Source: Epiperipatus broadwayi (Eukaryota; Onychophora; Udeonychophora; Euonychophora; Peripatidae). From it: a stretch of DNA of 64,000 nucleotides. Location of the stretch: positions 1,201,300 to 1,265,299 of the forward strand of contig JAQFVV010006470.1 of assembly GCA_028023455.1 (NCBI GenBank). Direction: 5' to 3'. Position numbers and translations under genes: made by a program. Positions 44,213-57,719 of the stretch are shown piece by piece; the stretch's first letter is position 1; the number at the start of each line of letters is the position of its first letter. Under the pieces are notes generated by a model that searched no databases, had not been told where the DNA came from, and worked only from the letters and a program-made list of their open reading frames with translations.

Positions 44213-44278
44213 CTTAATCCTGTCCTTCACTGATGAAAGCAAATAGCTTGAAATCATGATATGAAGGTGGAAATTAAG
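44213..44278 (+). ncRNA. Hammerhead ribozyme, forward unit 4 (best fold)
   Basis: CTGATGA is followed by AAGC, loop AAATA and GCTT, giving four perfect pairs in stem II, then GAAA. Stems I and III are as in unit 5. Confidence 0.8.
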
Positions 44279-44613
44279 TTAGAGATAGTGAAATACTCAC
44301 TCTGACGTTTATGTAAACAAACGCTTGAAGGTGTTTTTGGTATAACGTCATCTATAGTCATAAATACAAGCGTGTGCAAGTTTTTAACTTGTGTTTTTTG
44401 TTTTTCATAAATGTACCTTTGAGGTCTTTCTTGCAATGATATATATTGCAGAGACTTCTACTAAGTGGTGATGCTGAACTGATATCAGACCCATGTAGCT
44501 ATCTGGCATGCGAGGCTGAGTTTGAAGACATTACGTGTCTAAAAGATTCACGCTCGCAAGCTGAATAGAAACTGTTTCTTAAATGCTCAGAGTTTGTGTT
44601 TTAGATCTAGTTT

Positions 44614-44679
44614 CTTAATCCTGTCCTTCACTGATGAAAGCAAATAGCTTGAAATCATGATATGAAGGTGGAAATTAAG
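44614..44679 (+). ncRNA. Hammerhead ribozyme, forward unit 5 (best fold)
   Basis: Read 5' to 3': the stem I strand has CTTAA, TCC, an unpaired TGT, then CCTTCA. Core box CTGATGA follows. Stem II is AAGC/GCTT closed by loop AAATA. Core box GAAA follows, whose last A pairs with T in the palindrome ATCATGAT, making a stem III of only two or three pairs. The cleavage triplet is ATA, with the cut expected after 44662. The second stem I strand is TGAAGG, an unpaired T, GGA, a bulged AA and TTAAG. Short stem III and an internal loop in stem I are the hallmarks of Penelope and retrozyme type I hammerheads. The fold is seen directly; activity is inferred. Confidence 0.82.
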
Positions 44680-44956
44680 TTAGAGATAGTGAAATACTCA
44701 CTCTGACATTTATGTAAACAAACGCTTGAAGGTGTTTTTGGTATAACGCCATCTATAGTCATAAATACAAGCGTATGCAAGTTTTTAACTTGTGTTTTTT
44801 GTTTTTCATAAGTGTACCTTTGAGGTCTTTCTTGCAATGATATATATTGCAGAGACTTCTACTATGTGGTGATGCTGAACCGATATCAGACCCATGTAGC
44901 TATCTTGCATGCGAGGCTGAGTTTGAAGACATTACGTGTCTAAAAGATTCATGCTA

Positions 44957-48771
<3,815 letters not shown>

Positions 48772-48865
48772 TAAATGTAAAATAGAGTACCCGTTATAAA
48801 ATATTATGTATATAAATAAAAACAAATTTTAATGGTAAATAAAATATTATAGTTTAAATTCTTTT

Positions 48866-48900
48866 GTAGCACTTTCGATTACGTGGTAATCCTCATAAGC
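48866..48900 (-). other. Hammerhead-like motif at the 3' end of PLE-B (minus copy)
   Basis: Minus strand has TTATGAG in place of CTGATGA, a six-pair stem GATTAC/GTAATC with loop CAC, then GAAAGTGCTAC. The same motif with CTGATGA intact is at 52427. A pairing stem I was not found, so it may be a remnant. Confidence 0.5.
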
Positions 48901-50370
48901 TTTAACTGAATTTCAAATTTTTTAACCTTAATGTTACATAGATTTCCATAAACTGTGTATGTCCTTATTTGCAACTTGCCTATTAATAACATCATTCTTA
49001 TAATTATCAATTAATATAGCCTCTTTAACTTTCCTCATTTTATGATTTATTTCTTCCATATTTATTTCGTAACTATTAAATGTGAATTTATAATTACAAG
49101 TTTTTTTTGTGGTCAAAAAATACTGAAACTGTATTAAATTGACTATTTACATTATTTTTAATTCAATTATATAACAATTGATGCTCCTTCAATTTTTTTT
49201 CTACAGAACATCTTGATTCACTGATAAAAAATTTCTGACATGCACATGAAATTTGATAAATTATATTACTTCTTTGTAATTTAGGAATTATACTCTTAGA
49301 ATTATTAATCAATCAATTAACATTTGGAGGAACACAAAATGAATAATTTTACTTTTCTTTAAATATTTTCTTAATTAATTTAGATAGCATGTTATTTATA
49401 AACAGCATAGATATCCATTTTTTATTATCCAAAGTAACACTGCAAACACTTTTCTTCTTATTAAATGAATTTACTGTATGCATGATTTGTTTTTTATCAT
49501 AACCAACCTTTAAAAGTTCATTAGCAAAGAGTTCAATATTTAAAATTGTTTCACTCTTATATTTACATAATTTATCATTGCGATGCAAAAATGATTTCAG
49601 ACTTGCCATTTTTTGTATCATTGGAACACGTGATTTAAAATGAATATATCTTGTTTCTCCAATAGGTTTAGACATTAATTTATAATTTAAATCAGTAGCA
49701 TCTCTAAATATTTGTAAATCCACAAATTTATTTTTCCATTTTGTTCTTTCTCAATAGTCCATTTTAAATTGTTTAAATTATTCACAATATATAAAAGATC
49801 AAAAATAATGTCTTTAGGACCACAAACAAAAACATCATCAACATATCTAGTATAATTTTTAATATCTTCAAAATTATAAGAATTAAATATAAAGTCTTCA
49901 TATTTTGACAATGTAAAATTACAAATTTGTGCTACCATAGGTAATCCCATTGGCCATCCTTTACCCATTTTATAAAACCTATCATTATATGTTGCAATAT
50001 TATTATCACTTATAAATGTCAGTGATTCAATAATAACAATTATTAAATGTTTATTTACAGATATATTAATTAGTTCAATTTCAATTAAATTTATAGATTC
50101 AAGATGATCAATTGATCCATTTAATTCTGTTATATTCAATGAAGCTAACACATCATTATCATTTATTTTTATATTTTTAATTTTGTCAACACATTCATAA
50201 GAAGATGCAATTATATATCTTCCAAAACCCAACATATCTTCCAACAATTTATCAATATATTTAGTTGTTTTATACGTAAATGATCCACCAAAATCAATCA
50301 TCAATCTAAGAGAATTTCCTACTTTTTGAAGTTTAATGTTAGCAAATATTCTTGGGCATATAGATGTAGA

Positions 50371-50375
<5 letters not shown>

Positions 50376-50456
<81 letters not shown>
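50376..50456. repeat. (TA)n microsatellite inside PLE-B RT
   Basis: About 80 bp of AT repeats interrupting the RT region. It is translatable as Tyr-Ile in any frame and so does not close the ORF. Confidence 0.97.
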
Positions 50457-50457
<1 letters not shown>

Positions 50458-51380
50458 ACATATATATGTACAATTATCCATAAAATGACCTGTAGCTTTC
50501 TTTAAAATAATATTTATAAATTTCACACGTTGTCATTCCATGTTATGACTAGCAATAATATCTAATCCTAATTTACACATTTGTGTTTCCATTTTATCAT
50601 TAAATGCATATTTTTAATAAAACACATATGCAAACCTTTGTCTTCTTTCAAACATATATTTTGTTCAGTTCTAAGAAGATTTTTAAATTCAGAAATAGCA
50701 TAATTCAATAACTGATCATATTTATTACTTTTTAGTTTATATTTAAAAATCTCCTTAATAATATTACTACAAACTTGTAAATTCATATTATCACCAAAAA
50801 CTTTCTGCAGTGATGCAATCATTTCCATATTATAATATTTTCATACACTTCCTACATATTCTGAAACATATTGTAATACATATTTTTGAGTAAAACTAAC
50901 TTTTTCATCTGTTAAATTCATGTAATTATCATCACCATAAGTATTTGGATAATAACAATTATATAAAAAGTCAATTTTTTTAAAAAAATTCTTAATCCAA
51001 TTTTGTTGATACATTTTAAATCCAACTTGACAATGTATATAAAATGCATATCATTGATTCCATATATCTATTAAATGTTCAATAGCCGTTAAATATTTTG
51101 TTTATGTCATAAATTTCTCTTTTACATTGCCTTATTATGTTCTCCAAAATAATTGATTTAATTTTAAACATATTATTTGAGGAAAATCTGAGACATTTAT
51201 TCAAATGAATATTACAGCATTTAGGAAAAAACACAAAACATTTTTCATGTTTAAAAAAAGTATAATTGGCAACTTTCACATATCCACTTCTTGTTTTGTT
51301 TCTGCCATTCTTTAATTAGCCAAAATTTACTTAAGACTGAAAATTCTGTATAAGTAATACATTTATATAATAAATGTAAA

Positions 51381-52424
51381 ATGCATATGGTAGCACAAAT
51401 TTGTAATTTTACATTGTCAAATTATGAAGATATTATATTTAATTCTTATAATTTTGAAGATAGTAAAATTTGTCCTAGATATGTTGATGTTGTTTTTGTT
51501 TGTGGTCGTAAAGACATTATTAATGTTGTTTTATATAATCTGAATAATTTAAACAATTTAAAATGGACTATTGAGAATGAACAAAATGGAAAAAATAATA
51601 TTTTTGGATTTACAAATATTTAGAGATGCTACTGTTTTAAATTATAAATTAATTTTAAACCTATTGGAGAAAAAGGATATATTCATTTTAAATCACATGT
51701 TCTAATAATACATAAAATGACAAGTCTGACATCATTTTTGCATCACAATGATAAATTATGTAAATATAAGATTGATAAAATTTTAAATATTGAACTATTT
51801 GCTAATGAACTTTTAAAGGTTGGTTATGATAAAAACTAAATATGGCATACAGTAAATTCATTTAATAATAAGAAAAGTGTTTGCAGTGTTACTTTGGATA
51901 ATAAAAAATGAATATCTATGCTGTTTATAAATAACATGCAATCTAAATTAATTAAGAAAATATTTAAAGAAAAGTATAATATTTCATTTCGTGTTCCTCC
52001 AAATGTTAATTGATTGATTAATAATTCTAAGAGTATAATTCCTAAATTGTAAAGAAGTATTATAATTTATAATATTTCATGTGGATGTCAAAAAATTTAT
52101 ATCGGTGAATTGAGATGTTCTGTGGAAAAAAGATTGAAGGAGCATTATTTATTATATAACCAAATTAAAAATAACATAAATAGTCAATTTAATACAGCTT
52201 CAGTATTCTTTGACCATGAAAAAACTTGTAATTATAAATTTACATTTAATAGTAATGAAATAAAAATATTAATGGAAGAAAGAAATCATAAAAAGAGGAA
52301 AGTTAAAGAGGCAATATTAATTGATAAATATAAAAATGATATTTATAGGAAAGATGCAAATATGGCCATACACTTTATGCTAATATACATAACATTAAGT
52401 TTAAAACATTTGAAATTCAGTTAA
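51381..52424 (+). pseudogene. Penelope-like element PLE-B, plus copy, 5'-truncated
   Basis: Starts inside the RT at MVAQICNFTLSNYEDIIFNS, with RYVDVVFVCGRKDI where the minus copy has YVDD, so the second catalytic Asp is lost. It then runs through the linker in broken frames to the GIY-YIG domain: IIYNISCGCQKIYIGELRCS (about 52067-52125) and VEKRLKEHYLLYNQIKNN. The YIG strand is intact here. The copy lies head-to-head with the minus PLE-B copy and shares its 3' UTR to about 52500. Confidence 0.83.
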
Positions 52425-52426
52425 AG

Positions 52427-52460
52427 CTGATGAGGTTTACCACATAAGCGAAAGTGCTAC
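52427..52460 (+). other. Hammerhead-like motif at the 3' end of PLE-B (plus copy)
   Basis: CTGATGA, an imperfect stem II (GGTTTA against TAAGC with a bulge), GAAA, then GTGCTAC. Both core boxes are exact. No convincing stem I pairing was found. Confidence 0.5.
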
Positions 52461-52554
52461 AAAAGAATTTAAACTATAATATTGTATTTACTGTTAAAAT
52501 TTGTTTATATATATATATATTGAAGCTGTGCATATATATATATGCTGGCTTCAC

Positions 52555-52601
52555 CATTTACTGTGGACTAACTAAGACACTAAGTCCAGCCACAGTGAAT
52601 G
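52555..52601. repeat. Small inverted repeat
   Basis: CATTTACTGTGG and CCACAGTGAATG pair with one wobble across about 22 bases. It lies just after the PLE-B plus copy and could be part of its 3' end. Confidence 0.6.
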
Positions 52602-52604
52602 TAT

Positions 52605-53762
52605 GTTTCTTTTTCAAACTAAATTTATCGTTTTCTCAAATAGTTGCCTAAATTAAAGAAGGAATTGTATTAAAGAGAAAAGATTTAATAAAATAAAATA
52701 TAGAAAGTTAAAATTATATTTGCAACTATTTTTAAAATATATTTGGTAGAATTCAATAAGATAAAAATTTTTCTTAATTAAATAGAATCCATTAAGAAAA
52801 GGAATTAATTAATAAAACATTTTATGAATTAGATAAAATAATAGATAACAGGGAAAACTTGAAACAACGGCCATGATTTGCCACTAATTAGCAGATTAAA
52901 AACATAATGGAAAAAGGGTATGAATAAAGAACTTTTCTTTTGTTCTGGGTCTTATGCTTGTGGGTAACCAGTGCTGAAGGTCAGAGAGAAAATCTTAAGG
53001 TTTTGTTGGAAAACATTTTGCTGAAAGATTGGACAATATAGCAAACTCTTGCTTGCTGTAATTACTTCAAGCTGCACTCTATTCTTTCAGCATATAAATA
53101 AAAAAATTCAGAAATGTGTTGCTCTGCAAAAATGTAAGGGGAATCTTTTTGCCTTCGCTCTCCTGTGCCATTCCTGAGGTCGGAGTTCTAATCATGTAAG
53201 CCAGCCAGAGAACTAAAGTGTCTGCCCTGTATTCGTAAAAATCTGCTCTCAAAAACATGGAAAAACAAATTTGAAGAACTGGGAAGGCCTGCGGGGAAAC
53301 ATCTAATGAACTTATCTTGACCCACCCATCTAGTTACCAGTAACGTTCCCATAAATTATTAAAATATCTTTGTAATTTGAAAAATCGATCTATATTTATG
53401 TTTTTATATATATAATTTAATATACGTATTCATATCTTGTAAAATGGTATTTCATTAATTGCTTTCTTTTTTTTTATATCGTAATGGGTGGGATTATTAT
53501 ATATATAATGGCAGTGATAGCTTTGATAAATTTAATTGAAAATTACTTCATTTAACTTTCCACCATTATACTCCAGTAATTAAGTTATTTATTTTATATA
53601 GCTATTTTGGAAGGAAAAGTAAGCAAATCATAGAAAGTGCAAAACTCTATTTTAAAATCAAGATTTAAATTGCTAAATATTCTATTATAAAACTTTCCAA
53701 ACTTTAACTTAGTATATATATATATATATATATATATACTATATATATATATAAGGATATTT

Positions 53763-53798
<36 letters not shown>

Positions 53799-54071
53799 AA
53801 AGATCCTTATCAAATGCCTGTATATTTTAGTCAATGAAGGGTTACAAATTTAAAGTTATATTTTAAAGAGCGTGAAATAAAACGTTCGCATTTATATTTT
53901 AGTAATAAAAGAGAGTACATTTTGACAATATGCATTAAAAATTATTAAATAGCATTGACTCTGGGGTGTTTTGGTTAGACTTCAACTAAATCAATAAAAT
54001 ATCCACCCTCTTGTTTTCATAAATGGGAAGTTACTATTTTTCTGCAGATTTTCAGTGATGGTTGAGCTTTC

Positions 54072-54113
<42 letters not shown>

Positions 54114-55577
54114 GCAGAGGGTTTCTATATATATTTGGCAGAGGGTTTCTTTTTAAATTTAAAAGTCGCTTAGGTTAACATACCTACATTCAGACCTTTT
54201 GAAAATAAATAAATTGTTCTGGATCTCATGTTGATCTCAGTCCTTTCAATTAAGTAACTGGACATAAGCAACAAACACTCCGATCCTGAATCCGGGTCAC
54301 ACGTTTAGCGAACGGGTTCCATTTTTCTCTCTAACCTAGTTTAGAGACAGAGAGCTATCCGGTCTTGTGTTAACCTTTTGGTAACTGTTATGTATCGAGC
54401 CTCACAACTCACTATATGCTCTCGCCTTTGTGCATGGTCTTGTATATTTATATTTATTAGGAAATCTTTCTCAAAATCTCATAGAAATGTTTCAATTATG
54501 GCTGGAAATTCCTGCTGGGGTCACTTTATCATTCTTCTTAAATCATAAGTAGGGCTGTGATTTAAACCTGTCCAAAGTGTTTAGTTGAGTTTGACCACCT
54601 ATTTATTTTTATGTTCTTCAACCACAGAGTTAATGAATCACATCTCTCTCTCTCTCTTGATTTCTTTTGCGTAACACTTCCATTAGCTGGAATATTTTAA
54701 AAAAGAAATTATAACGTAAAATTTTGTCTGTTCTTATCATTATGATCAATGGATCTTTCATATATGTCTATCCGGTTGCAGTGAAAATAGTCTGTGGCAC
54801 TATTAATAAAGCATTGTGTGAATTATTTTAATGTTAATAATAAAAATTTCTGTTATCTTTCATTCACTATAAATAAAACCACTTAGTATTGTTTTTCTTT
54901 TGTGACAAACGTATGTATATCTGATCATTATATATGTAAAAATTCCTTTTCATGGTCTCTTCTCTCCCTGACCACCGGGCATACATTAAGATTAAATTCT
55001 AGTGAGGTTCAAGGAATAAGTCACTTAGTAGCAATCTAGAGGAGTAGATGAGGTTTGAACCCCTTCTATCTGCATGTCAAGGTTAGGTTAAAGCAGCTCT
55101 ACTTTTCTTACTGTTACAATATATTGTAATGGTCAAGTTTATACATTCATATAACAGAATTCAGAATCCATGCCAAAAAGACTGATGCTGACCAGACTAG
55201 AATTGTGACATCCTGAGTGTGACCACATTTCAAATCCTAGTCCAGTACTCCAAGACTCAAAATCCTATGAATGACCACCTTGAAATTACACATAGTATAC
55301 TCCTTTATACGCAGCTGACATAAGTCAGGAAGAAACAATGAGACTCATAATTAACATTACTAATTGATCACAGGTAACTAATAACTAACTTAATGGAGAT
55401 CTTTATAATGCATAGATTATATAAATATATAATCAATAATTAGAATTGGATTGAATAATGAGACTGAGAATGGACTAGGTTAATTTACAAAGTTTTTTTT
55501 TCTTCAATAAATAAGAATTTAACTCAAAATATATATAACAACTTATATAACATGTTAAAATGCATGCAGGTATTTAA
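52605..55577. other. Unassigned region with palindromic (TA)n blocks
   Basis: No gene recognised. 53713-53798 has (TA)n runs bounded by AAGGATATTTCTTATA and TATAAGAAAGATCCTT, which pair. 54074-54111 is (TA)n followed by a short duplication of TTTGGCAGAGGGTTTCT. 55131-55330 begins GTAATGGTCAAG, weakly like the DR1 start. Confidence 0.5.
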
Positions 55578-55800
55578 TGTCTGAAGAGTGTTTAGGTATG
55601 CTCTTCAGACATATTTCTTTTATAAGATATGAATAAATAATTAGTACATTTAAATAAAATGAATGTACTAGATGTTTATCTTATAAATTCATTATAGCCA
55701 TAGGTATACTCTTCGGACAGATTCTTTTATAAGATATGAATAAATAATTAGTACATTTAAAAAAGATGAATGTACCAGTTGTTCATTATATAAATTCATG
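55578..55800 (+). repeat. ~107-bp tandem duplication with a hairpin at its edge
   Basis: Copies share AGGTAT.CTCTTC.GACA and TTTTATAAGATATGAATAAA, offset by about 107 bp. The left edge forms a ten-pair hairpin, GTCTGAAGAG against CTCTTCAGAC. Confidence 0.85.
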
Positions 55801-55897
55801 AAAGCCATAGATTACTTTTCCTGTGTTACAATTTGAATACAATTACCATTAAGCATCACATGATCACATTTTCTATACTAGCACATTAATTGTTGAT

Positions 55898-56051
55898 AAA
55901 CAGAGCAAAACTCTCCATACAGTATTGCCACCTGTGCTAAACAGAGTAATCAGTGCATTAGATAGAGATTTTATGCACAAGCCTTCTGGCATCCATTGAT
56001 TACTCTGTTTAGCACAGGTGGCAATACTGTATGGAGAGTTTTGCTCTGTTT
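55898..56051. repeat. Perfect 55-bp inverted repeat with 44-bp loop
   Basis: The left arm 55898-55952 (starts AAACAGAGCAAAACTCTCC) is exactly complementary to the right arm 55997-56051 (ends GGAGAGTTTTGCTCTGTTT) with no mismatch. The loop has its own six-pair GTGCAT/ATGCAC stem. The arms are less AT-rich than their surroundings. No target-site duplication is obvious at the flanks. Confidence 0.95.
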
Positions 56052-57498
56052 GAATACAATTATTTATATGAATTTATATAAGCATGTAAATGCTCTCAGA
56101 CATTTAAATAAATAAATTATCACTATGTCATCTCTATACTGGATCATATGCTGATTCCTCTTAATGTGTGGCTGAATATCAGTAATTAAACTCAACCTTG
56201 GTTAACACTTTCCGGTGGATGTGTTTTATATTTATTTATTTAGCCTAAAATTGGCTACATTAAATTAGGTTAACTGGGCTTTTAAAAGTATCTCAAACAA
56301 TTGCTGAAAGAAATGAAATAGATAGGTGAAGTTGGCTGCTCTGGATGTACTAATGTTCTATAGCACACATAATACAATAGTAAAGTTGCTCTGCAGATGG
56401 CTTGGCAGATCAAGGGTTTCTGTGACCAACACTGGTACCCTGAATCCAATTTTTATGCTGTACAAGAAGGAACAATTTGTTCAGGAATGACAGGTGACAA
56501 TGCTGACCTGGCCTTAAACTCAGGCTTTGTGACTGCTCTACCCTATGGGAGGAATATGTGCTGCTTAAACGAGACTCCATCTTAAAGACGTAAATATATG
56601 TGGCAGCAAAACGAGAATAATATTTAAGTAAATGAATCACATCTACCAAGCAAATAATTTTATAAATTTAATATTCTAGAGGCAAGAACAATAGGTTATT
56701 AGCTTGATAAAATAGAAGCTAACTCTTAGGTAGCATGACAAAATATATGCTGCAGATGGGAACAGTTATAGGTATTGTTTGCTATTCCAGCTCAATCTAA
56801 GTTTGTTATTGATCAAATGACTAGTACTTCAAAAGCGAGGGGAAGTATATTTGAAGGGGTTTAATAAATAACTTAAATAGCAAATATACACATAAATATT
56901 CCTCAAGGTTAGTCTATTTCTTTGTATTTAAAATTAATTTCCCACTGAAACAAGCCACATTGCAAAATTTACAATCAAATAATTATCAAAAACATATTAA
57001 ATAACAACGAGTGAGTCATTACTATTTTCATAAGAGAGTTTCAAAACAGCGCACAGAAAATAAAGTTATAAAATAATTATGTAAAGAGGTTTTAATTAAT
57101 CTCTTCTTGAATTATTGAACTTTTGTGTTCGCTGTTTTGAAGCGACAGCATATCATAAAATAAATATATAATAAATATTAAAAGCTATGTGATTAAGAAA
57201 TAACTGTAGACATAACTGCAGTGATATAGTTAACAGTAGAAAACATTAATTAATTTCTTAAAGAAGGAAATTTTGAAAGCAAGTGGGTCATTTAAAGATT
57301 TTTTACACAATAGAAAAAAAATTTAACATATAAAAAATACATTTAGTGGTTAGTTAACTAACTTGCATTTAAAAGTTTAAAATATGGTATGAAATTAATA
57401 TGAAATTATACAGAGCTTTGCAGTGTATGACAATTTACCAGTATTAGTAAGGTGCTTGCACTGGAGATGGGGTGAGTTTTTTAGGTGGATTGTGGAAT
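56052..57498. other. Unassigned region
   Basis: The plus ORF at 56397-56585 (MAWQIKGFCDQHWYPESNF and on) has balanced composition but no motif I recognise, and there are no splice or context clues. Nothing else is visible. Confidence 0.45.
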
Positions 57499-57619
57499 GC
57501 TCTTCTCTTGTGGTTAGGCTGTAAATATTATAGCGGCATCCTCTTATTTGCAGTTAGGCTGTAGATATTATAACGGCATCTTCTTTTGTGGTTAGGCTGT
57601 AGGTAATATAGCGGCATCC
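57499..57619 (+). repeat. ~40-bp tandem repeat, three units
   Basis: GTTAGGCTGTA followed by ATATTATA-like sequence and CGGCATC recurs at 57513, 57553 and 57591, with CTTCT..TGTG between units. A comparatively GC-rich unique segment follows to 57710. Confidence 0.9.
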
Positions 57620-57719
57620 TGGTTATGACTATGTCAGGTAGAAGCAAACCCATCACCTCATTACATAGTGACAGCCAAGACTGCCCCACTAGCCTGACAT
57701 CTCAGTTCAAAACTGAACT

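Larger units (their letters stand above)
42341..44956. repeat. ~400-bp tandem repeat array with hammerhead ribozymes (retrozyme-like)
   Basis: About five plus-oriented units (42937-44956) follow about one and a half inverted units (42341-42936). Fixed points recur at 399-401 bp: the hammerhead stem I start falls at 43013, 43412, 43813, 44213 and 44614. Units differ by a few percent by eye. Other conserved blocks are GAGGTCTTTCTTGCAAT, GTGGTGATGCTGAACTGATA, GAAGACATTACGTGTCTAA and GGTATAACGCCATCTATAG. Each unit carries one full type I hammerhead. Self-cleaving tandem repeats of this size are known in animals as retrozymes, transcribed, cleaved to monomers and circularised. Calling this locus one is inference from structure. 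It has no protein-coding domain. Confidence 0.85.
48840..51300 (-). pseudogene. Penelope-like element PLE-B, minus copy (RT and GIY-YIG)
   Basis: Minus-strand pieces in order. 51279-50568 is an N-terminal region (NYTFFKHEKCFVFFPKC and LKEDKGLHMCFI; the latter matches the KADKG box of Penelope RT). 50340-49687 is the RT, with LASLNITELNGSIDHL (motif A region), GKGWPMGLPMVAQICNFTLS (motif B) and TRYVDDVFVCGP (YVDD near 49835-49846). 49723-49349 is a linker. 49290-48934 is GIY-YIG: IIYQISCACQKFFISE and CSVEKKLKEH, in which YIG has become FIS. A (TA)n array (50376-50456) sits inside the RT as an in-frame Tyr-Ile run. The catalytic YVDD is intact, but stops and frameshifts separate the pieces. Confidence 0.85.

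Noticed and set aside
42341-44956. CRISPR-like array
   Set aside because: Units are 400 bp and homogeneous without spacers, in a eukaryotic retroelement setting.
52545-52605. tRNA-like fold near the small inverted repeat
   Set aside because: No acceptor, anticodon or B-box pattern; just one hairpin.
55131-55330. Full DR1 copy at 55.1 kb
   Set aside because: Only the first ~12 bases clearly match; the rest does not align by eye, so it is listed only as a weak hint.
56397-56585. 62-residue plus ORF with balanced composition considered as a host exon
   Set aside because: No motif and no flanking coding evidence.
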